Of a stretch of DNA of 64,000 bases, positions 52,184 to 62,993 are shown piece by piece. The notes beneath the pieces are model-generated. The model made no database searches and was not told the DNA's origin. It saw only the letters and a program-made list of their open reading frames with translations. The stretch covers positions 62,001 to 126,000 of the forward strand of contig CABYRH010000003.1 in NCBI GenBank assembly GCA_902521315.1. The letters run 5' to 3'. This DNA comes from an uncultured Alphaproteobacteria bacterium (GTDB lineage: Bacteria; Pseudomonadota; Alphaproteobacteria; HIMB59; GCA-002718135). Made by a program: the position numbers and the translations under genes. How positions within the stretch are numbered: position 1 is the first letter of the stretch; every line of letters starts with the position of its first letter.

Positions 52184-52863
52184 TAAATTTCATTACAAAT
52201 TAATTTATATCCTTTTCCTCTTATGGTTTTAATATACTGTGGTTGTTTTGCATTTATTTCAATTTTTTGCCTCAAACGTGTAACTTGAACATCAACTTTT
52301 CTTAGTTCTGTTTCATCAAATTCTTGATCTGCTAACTCTTCCCTTAGCACAATACTGTTTCTTTTATTAATCAGCTTCATAAGTAAATTATTCTCACCTT
52401 CAGTTAAATAAATTGATTTATCTTTTTTTTGTAGTTTGAAATTTGATGTATCAAAAATAAATTCACCAAATGAAATCTTTATTTTTTTAACCTTAAAGTT
52501 TTCAAATAAATCTAGTAATTTTTTAATTCTTAAAAATAATTCTTCTGGTTCAAATGGTTTTGATAGATAATCATCAGCACCAAGTTTTAATCCATCAATT
52601 TTATCCTTGTCCTCTCCCATTGCTGTAAGCATTATTATTGGCGTATTAGAAAACTGTTTTATATGATCAATTAGCTTAATGCCATCACCACTTGGCATCA
52701 TTCTGTCAAGAATAATCAAATCGAATATAGCAATTGATAAAATATCTTTGGCTTCATCATAATCCTCACTAAGATAAATTTCTAAATTTTTTTCTCTTAA
52801 ATAATCTTTTAGTAATTCTCTTAGTCTTTTATCATCATCGACAATCAAAATATTTTTTTTCAT
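52183..52863 (-). CDS. OmpR-family response regulator (PetR-like)
   Basis: Receiver LIVDDDKRLRELL, LDRMMPSGDG; winged-helix C-terminus. Confidence 0.9.
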   Translation of the reverse strand: MKKNILIVDDDKRLRELLKDYLREKNLEIYLSEDYDEAKDILSIAIFDLIILDRMMPSGDGIKLIDHIKQFSNTPIIMLTAMGEDKDKIDGLKLGADDYLSKPFEPEELFLRIKKLLDLFENFKVKKIKISFGEFIFDTSNFKLQKKDKSIYLTEGENNLLMKLINKRNSIVLREELADQEFDETELRKVDVQVTRLRQKIEINAKQPQYIKTIRGKGYKLICNEI

Positions 52864-52864
52864 A

Positions 52865-53350
52865 TTAATTATTTATTTCATCAAACTTTTTTTTATTTGA
52901 ATCTTCGACCATCTCATAAAGAATTTTTTTAAAACCATTTATGTCTATTTCATTAAAGTTTAATAAAACTTTTCTGATTTTCTTTATTTGAATTTCTGAT
53001 AAATTTTTTTCTAGTTCTTGACCTTTTTTTGATAAAATCAGTTTCTTTGTTCGTTTATCATCTCCTACTGATAAAATAATATATTTCTCCTTAACAAGTT
53101 GATTTAATACTCTTGATAAACTTTGTTTAGTAATTTTTAATATGGACAAAAGTTCTTTTATTGTAAGATTTTTTTGCTTACCAACAAAATATATCACTCT
53201 ATGATGCGCTCTACCGAAATTTATCTTCTCTAAAATTTTATCAGGGCCTTCTGTAAAGTCTCTATATGAAAAAAATAATAGCTCTATAATCTTCCTTATC
53301 TCACCTTCATTTAAAAAGAGTGGTGTTAACAACTTATTTAGGTCAGCCAT
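52865..53350 (-). CDS. MarR-family regulator (PetP-like)
   Basis: wHTH LTIKELLSILKITKQSLSRVLNQLVKEKYI, DDKRTKKLILSKKG; upstream of an OmpR-type RR. Confidence 0.87.
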   Translation of the reverse strand: MADLNKLLTPLFLNEGEIRKIIELLFFSYRDFTEGPDKILEKINFGRAHHRVIYFVGKQKNLTIKELLSILKITKQSLSRVLNQLVKEKYIILSVGDDKRTKKLILSKKGQELEKNLSEIQIKKIRKVLLNFNEIDINGFKKILYEMVEDSNKKKFDEINN

Positions 53351-53408
53351 ATTGACTTAATTATGCATCACTGATAGTCAATTGTCATTAAAAAAGTTAA
53401 TTAAGGAT

Positions 53409-54293
53409 ATGCTTAAATCATTTGAAAATAGAGATGGATGGATCTGGATGAATGGTAAAATAATACCATGGCAGGATGCAAATTCTCATATAATTTCTCA
53501 AGGACTTCATTATGCAAGCGCTGTTTTTGAAGGTGAGAGAGCTTATAATGGAAAGATTTTTAAATCAGAGCAACATACTAAAAGGTTTTTTAAATCTGCT
53601 GAAATAATTGGAATGGAAATTCCTTTCACACATGATCAAATTAATAAAGCAAAATATGATCTCATTGATAAAATGAATTACAAAAATTGTTATGTTAGGC
53701 CACTTGCTTGGAGAGGTGGAGATCAGATGGGATTATCAACTACTAAATCAAATATCAACGTAGCGATTGCAGTTTGGGATGACTGGGCAACTTATTTTAA
53801 AATTGAAGATCAAAAAGCTGGTTTAAAATTAATTACGTCACCTTGGAAAAGACCTGCACCGGATACAGCTCCATATGAAGCAAAAGCTTCTGGACCTTAT
53901 ATCATTTGTACTTTGTCAAAAGAATTTGCAGAAAATAAAGGTTATCACGATGCTTTGATGTTAGATTATCGAGGTTATGTTGCTGAAGGTACAGGAGCAA
54001 ATATTTTTTTTATTAAAGATAGTAATATTCATACTCCTATTCCAGACTGTTTTCTTAACGGGATTACACGTCAAACGGTCATTGAAATGGCATCTAATCA
54101 AGGATTTAAAATAACAGAAAAACATATAATGCCTAATGAAATAGGAAATTATGATGAGGCTTTTTTAACGGGAACAGCTGCTGAAATTACTCCTATAAGA
54201 TCAATTGATGATTTTAAATATAATACAGGAGATAACACAACTACTTTCAAATTTATGAATGATTTTAGTGATATGGTTAAAAATTCTATTTAG
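53409..54293 (+). CDS. ilvE: Branched-chain amino acid aminotransferase
   Basis: GLHYASAVFEGERAY, YVAEGTGANIFF, FLTGTAAEITPI; ATG 53409 preferred over TTG 53382. Confidence 0.9.
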   Translation: MLKSFENRDGWIWMNGKIIPWQDANSHIISQGLHYASAVFEGERAYNGKIFKSEQHTKRFFKSAEIIGMEIPFTHDQINKAKYDLIDKMNYKNCYVRPLAWRGGDQMGLSTTKSNINVAIAVWDDWATYFKIEDQKAGLKLITSPWKRPAPDTAPYEAKASGPYIICTLSKEFAENKGYHDALMLDYRGYVAEGTGANIFFIKDSNIHTPIPDCFLNGITRQTVIEMASNQGFKITEKHIMPNEIGNYDEAFLTGTAAEITPIRSIDDFKYNTGDNTTTFKFMNDFSDMVKNSI

Positions 54294-54705
54294 AATTTTC
54301 TAACCATTCATCATCTTTATAATAAAATTCATTTTTCCAAAATGGTGCATCTTTCTTTAAATAATCCATAATAAACTCACAAGCATTAAAGCTATCTTTT
54401 CTATGTTGTGAAAAACAACTAACTAAAACTATTTTTTCGTTAACATTTAGTTTTCCATATCTATGGATGATTAAAGTATCAATTAAGCTCCATTTTTTTA
54501 ATGCATTATTTTCAATTTTTGACAACTCTTTAAATGCCATTTCTTCGTAAACTTCTAAATTTAAATATTTAACATCTTTATTATTGTTTAAATCTCTCAC
54601 ATAACCAACAAAAGAAGTTTGAGCACCTATGTCTGAATGTTTATTTTTAATTTTATCTATTTCTTCTTCTAAATTAAAATTTTTTTTTTGTATTTTTATC
54701 ATCAC
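54286..54705 (-). CDS. moaE: Molybdopterin synthase catalytic subunit
   Basis: TSFVGYVRD, IIHRYGKLNVNEKIVLV. Confidence 0.92.
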   Translation of the reverse strand: MMIKIQKKNFNLEEEIDKIKNKHSDIGAQTSFVGYVRDLNNNKDVKYLNLEVYEEMAFKELSKIENNALKKWSLIDTLIIHRYGKLNVNEKIVLVSCFSQHRKDSFNACEFIMDYLKKDAPFWKNEFYYKDDEWLENSK

Positions 54706-54947
54706 CCACCACTAACTGGTGGAAAGATTGCAATTTCATCAATTGGTTTTAAACTCAAATTTTCTGAAACATATTCCTGATTAACTGCAAATCTTAAAAC
54801 GTCATGTAAAAAATGTTTTCTTAGATCAGGATACAAATTTTCTAAATATTTTTTTAATTCTTGTATAGTTTTAGGGTGATTTATATCAATTACGTCGTCA
54901 TCTTTATTTGTTATATCCTTAATCCAAGCAAAATATCGAATTCTCAT
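54702..54947 (-). CDS. moaD: Molybdopterin synthase sulfur carrier subunit
   Basis: Ubiquitin-like, C-terminal FPPVSGG. Confidence 0.93.
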   Translation of the reverse strand: MRIRYFAWIKDITNKDDDVIDINHPKTIQELKKYLENLYPDLRKHFLHDVLRFAVNQEYVSENLSLKPIDEIAIFPPVSGG

Positions 54948-54948
54948 T

Positions 54949-55491
54949 TTAAAAATGTTTTATTGATCCTTTAATATAATCATAGGCCGTATAGAGAGTT
55001 AGAATTCCAGCAATCCATAGAAAAGTCTTACCTAAATAAATAATAAATAATAAATTAAGATTACTCTCAGATAATATAAGTAATCCAAGTGCAGCTAGTT
55101 GAAGGAAGGTTTTTGCTTTTGCAATTCTTGAAACTGGTATACTAATTTTTATCCCAGCTAAGTATTCCCTTAAACCTGATACTGTTATTTCTCTTAATAA
55201 TATTATTAGGGCTGGAATAGTATCCCAGTCTTTTATTACACCTTTAGAGGTTAAAATAAGAATAACTGCTGCTACTAATAATTTATCTGCAATTGGATCT
55301 AAAAATGTTCCAAAGTTTGTAACTTCATTTCTTAGTCTTGCTAAATAACCATCAAAGTAATCTGTTATTCCAGCTAAACAAAATAATATAAAAGCAATCC
55401 AGCCAAAATATGGATTCGTAAGATATATACAAAGAACTATAATTGGGATTATAGCTATTCTAATTATTGTTAGAATATTTGATATATTCAT
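54949..55491 (-). CDS. pgsA: CDP-diacylglycerol--glycerol-3-phosphate 3-phosphatidyltransferase
   Basis: NILTIIRIAIIPIIV, TDYFDGYLARLRNEVTNFGTFLDPIADKLL. Confidence 0.94.
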   Translation of the reverse strand: MNISNILTIIRIAIIPIIVLCIYLTNPYFGWIAFILFCLAGITDYFDGYLARLRNEVTNFGTFLDPIADKLLVAAVILILTSKGVIKDWDTIPALIILLREITVSGLREYLAGIKISIPVSRIAKAKTFLQLAALGLLILSESNLNLLFIIYLGKTFLWIAGILTLYTAYDYIKGSIKHF

Positions 55492-55518
55492 CTATATTCT
55501 TTGTAGATGAAGAATTTT

Positions 55519-57351
55519 TTAAACGCTATGAAAATATTCATAAATTTTTGTTAGAATTGACTCAGGTATAGATTTAACCTCTTTTAATTCATCTAAACTA
55601 GCTAATTTTAATTTCTCCACTGTGCCAAAGTGTTTTTTTAAAATTTTCTTTCTTTCAGGACCTACCCCTTCTATTTCATCAAATACAGATCTTACACTCA
55701 TCTTTGCTCTCTTTGATCGATGAGTTGTTATTGCAAATCTATGGACCTCATCTCTAATATTTTGTAAAAAATGAAGAAGTGGATTATTTTCATTTAATCT
55801 ATGTGTAAATTTATCATGTATTAGAATTTCTCTACCTGAATCTCTTTCCTCACCTTTTGCCATAGAGATTATTGGTATATCTATTTTTAATCTATCTAAA
55901 ACTTTTTTTGCAGAATTATATTGTCCTTTTCCTCCATCTATAAGCAACAAACTTGGCAAATCTAATTCGTCTTGAAATTTTGAATTACTAAATCTCCTAG
56001 TAAGCATTTCCTTCATCATATAATAATCATCAACTTTATTTTTGTTTTCTTCTAGATTAAATCGAATATTAAATTTCCTATAATTTGATTTTATAAATCC
56101 ATTTTGATTATAGGCAATCATTACACCTATAGGATGTTTTCCAAATGTATGGCTGTTATCGTAAGCTTCTATTTTAATAATTTCACCTTTGAGTTTAAAT
56201 ATTTTTTTTATTTCTAAATTAAAATTATCAAAAGATTTAAGTTTATTTAATTTAATATCTAAATTTATTTTAGAATTTTTTTCTGCAAATTTAAGTAAGT
56301 TTTTTTTAGGTCCCTTAAATGGTTTAATGAATTTTGTTTTATCAAAATTTTTTCCTAAAATTTGTGAATTATTATTTTTGTCAATAGTTATGTTAGTAAT
56401 AATTGTTTCAGGAATATCTTTCTCTGCATAAAATATATTTAAGAAACCTAACATTATTTCCTCGTGATCCAATAAATTGTCATGATCTGGGTAGAAAGCT
56501 TTACCACCATAAGAAGTATTATTTCTAAAAAAACTTCCATAAATACATGTTTTGCCTTCATTTGATGTTATTGCAAAAATGTCAGCGTTTTTAATATCCT
56601 TAATCTTAATTGAATTATTTTGCTCAATATGTTTTAGGGCTTTAAGCCTATCTCTTAAAGATGCCGCTAATTCAAAATTATTTTTTTTTGAAGCCTTATA
56701 CATTTGATCTGTAAAATTTTTTTGTATTTTTTGAGAATTACCACTGCTTAGAAAATCGTCTGCTGCTTCTATTAATTTTGAATAGGCTTCTTTTGTAATT
56801 TTTCCTCCACAGGGACCAGAACATCTTTTAAGATAATAATTGAAGCACAATTTATTTCCTGCATTAACCTCTTTATCTGTGCATGATCTTAAAAGAAATA
56901 TCCTTTGTATTGTATTAATAGTTCTATTTACTGCATCTGGACTTGCAAATGGTCCATAATATCTTCCCTTTTTCGTTTGTGGACCACGATGTTTTTCAAT
57001 TCTAGGAAAATCATGTTCTGAAGAAATAAATATGTAAGGGAATGATTTATCATCTCTTAATAGAACATTAAATCTCGGCTTATGTTTTTTAATTAAATTA
57101 CATTCAAGGATGATTGCTTCTAATTCTGTATTTGTAACAAAAAAATTCATTGATTTAGTTAGACTAACCATTCTTTGAATTCTTCTGGTTAGGTTATTTA
57201 GAGATAGATAATTCTTTACTCTATTTGATAATATTTTTGCTTTTCCAATATATAAAATATTACCTTTATCATCCTGCATTTGGTAAACACCAGGTTGATT
57301 TGGTAAAGTTTTAGAAGTAGCCTTAATAATCTCTTGTCCAAGAAGCGTCAT
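55519..57351 (-). CDS. uvrC: Excinuclease ABC subunit C
   Basis: QPGVYQMQDDKGNILYIGKAK, RCSGPC, LLIDGGKGQ. Confidence 0.95.
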   Translation of the reverse strand: MTLLGQEIIKATSKTLPNQPGVYQMQDDKGNILYIGKAKILSNRVKNYLSLNNLTRRIQRMVSLTKSMNFFVTNTELEAIILECNLIKKHKPRFNVLLRDDKSFPYIFISSEHDFPRIEKHRGPQTKKGRYYGPFASPDAVNRTINTIQRIFLLRSCTDKEVNAGNKLCFNYYLKRCSGPCGGKITKEAYSKLIEAADDFLSSGNSQKIQKNFTDQMYKASKKNNFELAASLRDRLKALKHIEQNNSIKIKDIKNADIFAITSNEGKTCIYGSFFRNNTSYGGKAFYPDHDNLLDHEEIMLGFLNIFYAEKDIPETIITNITIDKNNNSQILGKNFDKTKFIKPFKGPKKNLLKFAEKNSKINLDIKLNKLKSFDNFNLEIKKIFKLKGEIIKIEAYDNSHTFGKHPIGVMIAYNQNGFIKSNYRKFNIRFNLEENKNKVDDYYMMKEMLTRRFSNSKFQDELDLPSLLLIDGGKGQYNSAKKVLDRLKIDIPIISMAKGEERDSGREILIHDKFTHRLNENNPLLHFLQNIRDEVHRFAITTHRSKRAKMSVRSVFDEIEGVGPERKKILKKHFGTVEKLKLASLDELKEVKSIPESILTKIYEYFHSV

Positions 57352-57484
57352 TTTATCAATCGCAAATAATTAATTTTTCTTTAAATAGGAATTTTATAAA
57401 ATTAATAAATAACTAACAAGATTATTGTAGTTCATTTAATAATTAATTTAATGTAGGTAAGAATAATATATTAAAGGTTTTATT

Positions 57485-59254
57485 ATGGCAAAAATGACAA
57501 CAGAAGAGGCTTTCGTAAAAGTTTTACAGAAACACGGTATTCAACACGCTTTTGGAATAATTGGATCTGCATTTATGCCGATATCTGATCTTTTTCCTAA
57601 AGCTGGAATAACATTTTGGGATGTTGCTCATGAGTCAAACGGCGGAATTATGGCTGATGGCTATACTAGATCAACTGGTAAAATCGCAATGTGTATTGCG
57701 CAAAATGGACCTGGTATAACCGGTTTAGTTACACCTATAAAAACTGCCTTTTGGAATCATACTCCAATGCTCTTAGTTACTCCTCAAGCAGCTAACAAAA
57801 CTATTGGTCAAGGAGGCTTCCAAGAAGTTGAGCAAATGAACTTATTTAAAGATATGGTGTGTTATCAAGAAGAGGTTAGGGATCCATCTAGAGTTGCGGA
57901 AGTTTTAAATAGAGTTATTTCAAAAGCTATTAAAGGATCTGCTCCTGCTCAATTAAATATACCAAGAGATTTTTGGACTCAAGTCGTTGATATTGATCTA
58001 CCACCAATTATAAAATTTGAAAGACCTTCTGGTGGAATTGAAGCAATTAAGGAAGCCGCAAATCTTTTATCTAATGCAAAATTCCCTGTTATTTTATCTG
58101 GCGCTGGAGTGATTTTATCTGACGCTATTGATCATTGTAAACAACTTGCAGAAAAATTAAGTGCCCCCGTTGCTTGTGGATATCAACATAATGATAGTTT
58201 TCCGGGCAAACATCCTCTAGCGGTTGGTCCTTTAGGATATAATGGATCTAAAGCAGCAATGGAAATAATCTCCAAGGCAGATGTAGTGCTAGCACTTGGT
58301 ACAAGATTAAATCCCTTCTCAACTTTGCCAGGTTATGGAATAGACTATTGGCCAAAAAATGCAGATGTCATTCAAGTTGACATCAATTCTGATCGCATTG
58401 GCTTAACAAAAAAAATTAGTATTGGTATTTGTGGAGATGCAAAATTGGTTACAGAACAGATTTTAGAAAATCTTACAACAAATGCAGGTGATCAAGATAG
58501 AAAAGAACGAGAAGAGTTAATTCATAAGACAAAGTCTGCTTGGCTACAAACATTAACTGGCCTTGATCATGAAGAAGATGATCCTGGCACATCTTGGAAT
58601 AAAGACTCACGAGATAGAGAACCTGAGAAAATGTCACCAAGAATGGCATGGAGAGCTATTCAAGCAGGCTTACCTGAGGATGCAATTATATCAAGTGATA
58701 TAGGAAATAATTGTGCAATTGGTAACGCTTACCCAACATTTGAGAATGGTAGAAAATATTTAGCACCTGGTTTGTTTGGACCATGTGGTTATGGTTTTCC
58801 ATCTGTAATTGGCGCAAAAATAGGCTGTCCCAATACACCTGTTGTAGGTTTTGCAGGTGATGGCGCATTTGGAATTAGTATGAGTGAAATGACTTCTTGC
58901 AATAGAGATGGATGGCCAAATATTACAATGATAATTTTTAGAAATTATCAATGGGGAGCAGAGAAAAGAAATACTACACTGTGGTATAATAATAATTTTG
59001 TTGGAACTGAACTTGATCCTAAATTAAGCTATGCAAAAATAGCTGAGGCTTGTGGTTTTAAGGGAGTTAAAGTCAATACTCAAGAGGAACTAACAGAGGC
59101 TTTACAACAATCTTGTAAAGATCAGATGCAAGGAATAACAACCTTCATTGAAGTAATGCTTAATCAAGAATTAGGTGAACCCTTTAGAAGAGATGCAATG
59201 AAAGCTCCAGTAGAAGTAGCTGGAATTGATCCTAAAGATACAGTTGTTCAATAA
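57485..59254 (+). CDS. xsc: Sulfoacetaldehyde acetyltransferase
   Basis: TPP-dependent enzyme; TTEEAFVKVLQKHGIQHAFGIIGSAFMPISDLFP, HESNGGIMADGYTR. Confidence 0.93.
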   Translation: MAKMTTEEAFVKVLQKHGIQHAFGIIGSAFMPISDLFPKAGITFWDVAHESNGGIMADGYTRSTGKIAMCIAQNGPGITGLVTPIKTAFWNHTPMLLVTPQAANKTIGQGGFQEVEQMNLFKDMVCYQEEVRDPSRVAEVLNRVISKAIKGSAPAQLNIPRDFWTQVVDIDLPPIIKFERPSGGIEAIKEAANLLSNAKFPVILSGAGVILSDAIDHCKQLAEKLSAPVACGYQHNDSFPGKHPLAVGPLGYNGSKAAMEIISKADVVLALGTRLNPFSTLPGYGIDYWPKNADVIQVDINSDRIGLTKKISIGICGDAKLVTEQILENLTTNAGDQDRKEREELIHKTKSAWLQTLTGLDHEEDDPGTSWNKDSRDREPEKMSPRMAWRAIQAGLPEDAIISSDIGNNCAIGNAYPTFENGRKYLAPGLFGPCGYGFPSVIGAKIGCPNTPVVGFAGDGAFGISMSEMTSCNRDGWPNITMIIFRNYQWGAEKRNTTLWYNNNFVGTELDPKLSYAKIAEACGFKGVKVNTQEELTEALQQSCKDQMQGITTFIEVMLNQELGEPFRRDAMKAPVEVAGIDPKDTVVQ

Positions 59255-60859
59255 TCATTTTTGATCCTTAATTATTAGATCAGAACCTTTTTCAGCAATC
59301 ATCATTGTTGGTGCATTAGTATTGCCAGATGTAATAGTAGGCATCACAGATGCATCAACTACTCTTAAGTTGTTTATACCTTTTACTTTGAGATTATCAT
59401 TTACAACTGAGTTTTCATCATTTCCCATTCTACATGTACTAACTGGATGAAAAATAGTATTCGCAAATTTACCTGCTTCTCTTGCTAACGATTCATTATC
59501 ATTAAATTCTATTCCAGGTCTGTATTCTTTTGGTTGATATTTATTGTATGCCTTTGACTCTAAAACTATTTTTCTAACAATTTTAATTGATTTCGCTGCA
59601 ATCTCTCTATCTTCGTAAGTAGACAGGTAGTTCATTTTTATTTTTGGATAAATTCTTGTATCAGAAGATTTGATTTCTATTGTTCCTCTACTTGTTGGGC
59701 GAACATTTGTAATCGTAGGTGTAAAAGCTGAAAATTTATGTAGTTCAGCTTTACCTAATAAATCAGTACTAGCAGGTGAAATATGAAACTGTAAATTAGG
59801 ATTTTCTAAATAGGAGTCACTTTTAATGAAACCACACAAATAACTAGCTCCAACTGTTAATGGGCCTTTTCTATAAATTAAATAATTTAATCCAGTTAAA
59901 AATTTTTTTGTAAAACTGTGATATATATCATTTAATGTTTCTAGATTTTTAACTTTGTATACAGGTCTTAACATTAAATGATCAGTCAAATTTTTTCCAA
60001 CACCATTAATTTCCCTAACGATATTAATATTATTCTTATTTAATAATTCACCTGGTCCAACACCTGATGTTTGCAGTATATGAGGGGAACCGATAGTACC
60101 TGCACATAATAAAACTTCTCTATTTACAGAATAAACAAATTCTTCATTGCCTCTCCATACGTTGACATTTTTTACTTTCAAGTTTTCAAAGGTTAAATTT
60201 TTTACATGTGCATTTGTAATGATTTTTAAATTTTTTCTATTTTTTACAGGATTTAAAAAACCTACAGCAGAACTACATCTAAAACCTCTATCAATTGTCA
60301 TTGGGAAATATCCCATACCTTCATTATCACCGTCATTAAAATCAGAATTTTTTTTGTAACCAAATTCCTCCGCAGCATCTAAAAATAAATCTAATAATTT
60401 AAATTTTGATCTAATTTGTTCTACTTTGATAGGGCCACTGTCTCCATGAAAATCACTTTTCGAGATTTTATAATTTTCTGATTTTCTAAAATAAGGTAAT
60501 ACATCATCCCAAGACCAACCAATATTTCCTAGTTGTCTCCAGTAATTATAGTCATTAGCATGACCTCTAATATACAGCATACCATTTATTGACGAACTAC
60601 CACCCAGAGTTTTTCCTCTTGGAATAAGCATTTTTCTATTATTACAAAATTCTTCCTCTTCAGTAGTAAAACACCAATCCGTATTTGGGTTATGCATCGT
60701 TTTAAAGTATCCACCAGGAATATGTATCCAAGGATTTATATCTTTACCACCAGCTTCAATTAATAAAACTCTAATATCTTTGTTTTCTGTGAGCCTATTT
60801 GCTAAAATACAACCAGCTGTTCCAGCACCAATTATAATATAATCGAATTGTTCATTCAT
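59255..60859 (-). CDS. GMC-family oxidoreductase (choline/alcohol dehydrogenase-like)
   Basis: YIIIGAGTAGCILANRL, GGSSSINGMLYIRG, HPVSTCRMG. Confidence 0.9.
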   Translation of the reverse strand: MNEQFDYIIIGAGTAGCILANRLTENKDIRVLLIEAGGKDINPWIHIPGGYFKTMHNPNTDWCFTTEEEEFCNNRKMLIPRGKTLGGSSSINGMLYIRGHANDYNYWRQLGNIGWSWDDVLPYFRKSENYKISKSDFHGDSGPIKVEQIRSKFKLLDLFLDAAEEFGYKKNSDFNDGDNEGMGYFPMTIDRGFRCSSAVGFLNPVKNRKNLKIITNAHVKNLTFENLKVKNVNVWRGNEEFVYSVNREVLLCAGTIGSPHILQTSGVGPGELLNKNNINIVREINGVGKNLTDHLMLRPVYKVKNLETLNDIYHSFTKKFLTGLNYLIYRKGPLTVGASYLCGFIKSDSYLENPNLQFHISPASTDLLGKAELHKFSAFTPTITNVRPTSRGTIEIKSSDTRIYPKIKMNYLSTYEDREIAAKSIKIVRKIVLESKAYNKYQPKEYRPGIEFNDNESLAREAGKFANTIFHPVSTCRMGNDENSVVNDNLKVKGINNLRVVDASVMPTITSGNTNAPTMMIAEKGSDLIIKDQK

Positions 60860-60931
60860 TATTAAGTATTTTTTTTTATTATATACTAATTAAATTAAAC
60901 ATATAACTAACTAAAATAATTAAAATTATTA

Positions 60932-61840
60932 ATGGATATATTTCTCGCAATAATAGGATTGGGTCTCTTAGTATTAGGTGCAGAAATTGTTATTAGGGGT
61001 TCAATTAGTTTTGGAAAAAAAATAAATATTTCATTATTTGCTATCGGAGTTGTAATTGTAGCTGGGGGTACGTCATTGCCTGAGTTGGCAAGTAGCATTA
61101 ATGCAGTCCTAAATAATTATTCTGACCTTGCTTTAGGTGCAGTAGTTGGGAGTAATATAGCAAATCTAGTACTTGTTATGGCTGCTACGACAATAATTTT
61201 TCCAATTGTAAACATAAATAAGAATCAAATTAATCAAGCATGGATCAATATCTTCTTAGGCATTGTTTTAATTTTTATGACTTTTTTTTATTTCAATTAT
61301 ATTTTTGGAATAGTAGCTATTCTTACTCTTATTTATTTAATGTACATTCAAATGAAAAAAGGAGAAATAGATAATACAGAAATAGATAAAAATGATTACT
61401 CAACGATAATTTCATTAATATTAATTGTACTAGGTATTATTTTTATAGTTTTTGGTTCAGATTTATTAGTTAGTTCAGCAATTGAAATAGCAAAAAACTA
61501 TAATGTTTCTGAGGCAGTTATAGGATTATCATTAATTGCATTTGGCACATCACTCCCTGAATTAGTTGTTGGAATTTTATCTGCAATTAAAAAGAAAGTT
61601 GATTTTGCTCTAGGGAATATTTTAGGATCAAATATTTATAATGTTCTTGGTGTTCTAGGTATTAGTTCTTTGTTTGGTAATTTTACATTACCGGAAATAT
61701 TCTTAAAACAAGATTTATTAATTATGGTTGCTATTACTTCAATAGTTCTAATCTTTATGCTTTCAATGAAAAAAATTGGACGAATATATGGAATTTTAGG
61801 TTTATCTATCTATGTTTCTTATTTGTACTATATTTTTTAA
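60932..61840 (+). CDS. Calcium/sodium antiporter (YrbG family)
   Basis: GGTSLPELASSINA and FGTSLPELVVGI duplicated alpha motifs. Confidence 0.9.
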   Translation: MDIFLAIIGLGLLVLGAEIVIRGSISFGKKINISLFAIGVVIVAGGTSLPELASSINAVLNNYSDLALGAVVGSNIANLVLVMAATTIIFPIVNINKNQINQAWINIFLGIVLIFMTFFYFNYIFGIVAILTLIYLMYIQMKKGEIDNTEIDKNDYSTIISLILIVLGIIFIVFGSDLLVSSAIEIAKNYNVSEAVIGLSLIAFGTSLPELVVGILSAIKKKVDFALGNILGSNIYNVLGVLGISSLFGNFTLPEIFLKQDLLIMVAITSIVLIFMLSMKKIGRIYGILGLSIYVSYLYYIF

Positions 61841-61895
61841 TTTATATTTAAAATTTAGTTTAAATTTAAATTAAATTGGTTAAATAAAACTTAAT

Positions 61896-62993
61896 ATGTT
61901 TATTGATAAATTAGAAAAATTACAACATCAGCTTATTGAAAATAATTTAGATGCATTCGTAATTATTCCAGGTTCAAACTTTAGGTATTTAACTGGTGGC
62001 GATTTTCACTTGATGGAAAGACCAACAGCGTTAATTATTTCCAAAAATCAAAAACCTCTAGCAATACTTCCAGTACTAGAAGTTGATAGTTTTAGAAAAC
62101 TGAATATTGATGCTGAAATTTTTCAATGGCAAGATAGTGATGGATATCAAGATGCATTTAATAAAGCATTTGAAAAAATTAAAAATTGTAAATCTTTAGG
62201 TGTTGAAGGCCAAAGGATGAGGGTTTTTGAATATGAAGCTATAAAAAACGCAAATAAAGATTTAAATATCAGTAATGCTCAAAGAATAATAAGTAATATA
62301 CGATTACGTAAAAATAGTGATGATGTAGAAAATTTACAAAAAGCTATCAAAATTGCAGAAACAACGTTAGCTAATACTATTAATTATGTAGAAATAGGAA
62401 AGTCGGAAATAGAAATTAAAAATTTTCTACTCCAACAACTTTATGAAAATGGTGCTGAAGGTATTGCATTTGATCCTATTGTTTTGGCAGGTGCTAACTC
62501 AGCACTTCCTCATGGTCATTCAAGTAATGATTATTTTTTAAAAGATGGTGATTGTCTCCTTTTCGATTTTGGAGCAGTAGTGAATGGTTATAATTCAGAT
62601 ATAACGAGAACTTTTTTTGTTGGTTCTGCTTCAGATGAGCAAAAAAATTTTTATGATGCAGTTTTGAAAGCAAATAAATTGGGATTAAGTATTTCAAAAC
62701 CTAATTTAACTATGCATAATCTAGATGACAGTGTACTCAATTCTCTAGAAGATTCTGGTTATAAAGATTATATTGTCCACAAAACCGGACATGGTCTTGG
62801 ACTAGATGTACATGAAGATCCATATATTATGAGAAAAAATAATGAGCTTCTTGAGGAAGGCATGGTAATCACTATTGAACCCGGTCTTTATAAACAAGGA
62901 GATCTTGGTGTTAGAATTGAGGATGATGTTTTAATTACAAATGATGGATGTAGAAGTTTAACTACCTTTTCTAAAGAATTAAGAATTATTTAG
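61896..62993 (+). CDS. Xaa-Pro peptidase family (M24)
   Basis: LLFDFGAVVNGYNSDITRTFFVG, HKTGHGLGLDVHEDPYI, TIEPGLY. Confidence 0.9.
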   Translation: MFIDKLEKLQHQLIENNLDAFVIIPGSNFRYLTGGDFHLMERPTALIISKNQKPLAILPVLEVDSFRKLNIDAEIFQWQDSDGYQDAFNKAFEKIKNCKSLGVEGQRMRVFEYEAIKNANKDLNISNAQRIISNIRLRKNSDDVENLQKAIKIAETTLANTINYVEIGKSEIEIKNFLLQQLYENGAEGIAFDPIVLAGANSALPHGHSSNDYFLKDGDCLLFDFGAVVNGYNSDITRTFFVGSASDEQKNFYDAVLKANKLGLSISKPNLTMHNLDDSVLNSLEDSGYKDYIVHKTGHGLGLDVHEDPYIMRKNNELLEEGMVITIEPGLYKQGDLGVRIEDDVLITNDGCRSLTTFSKELRII

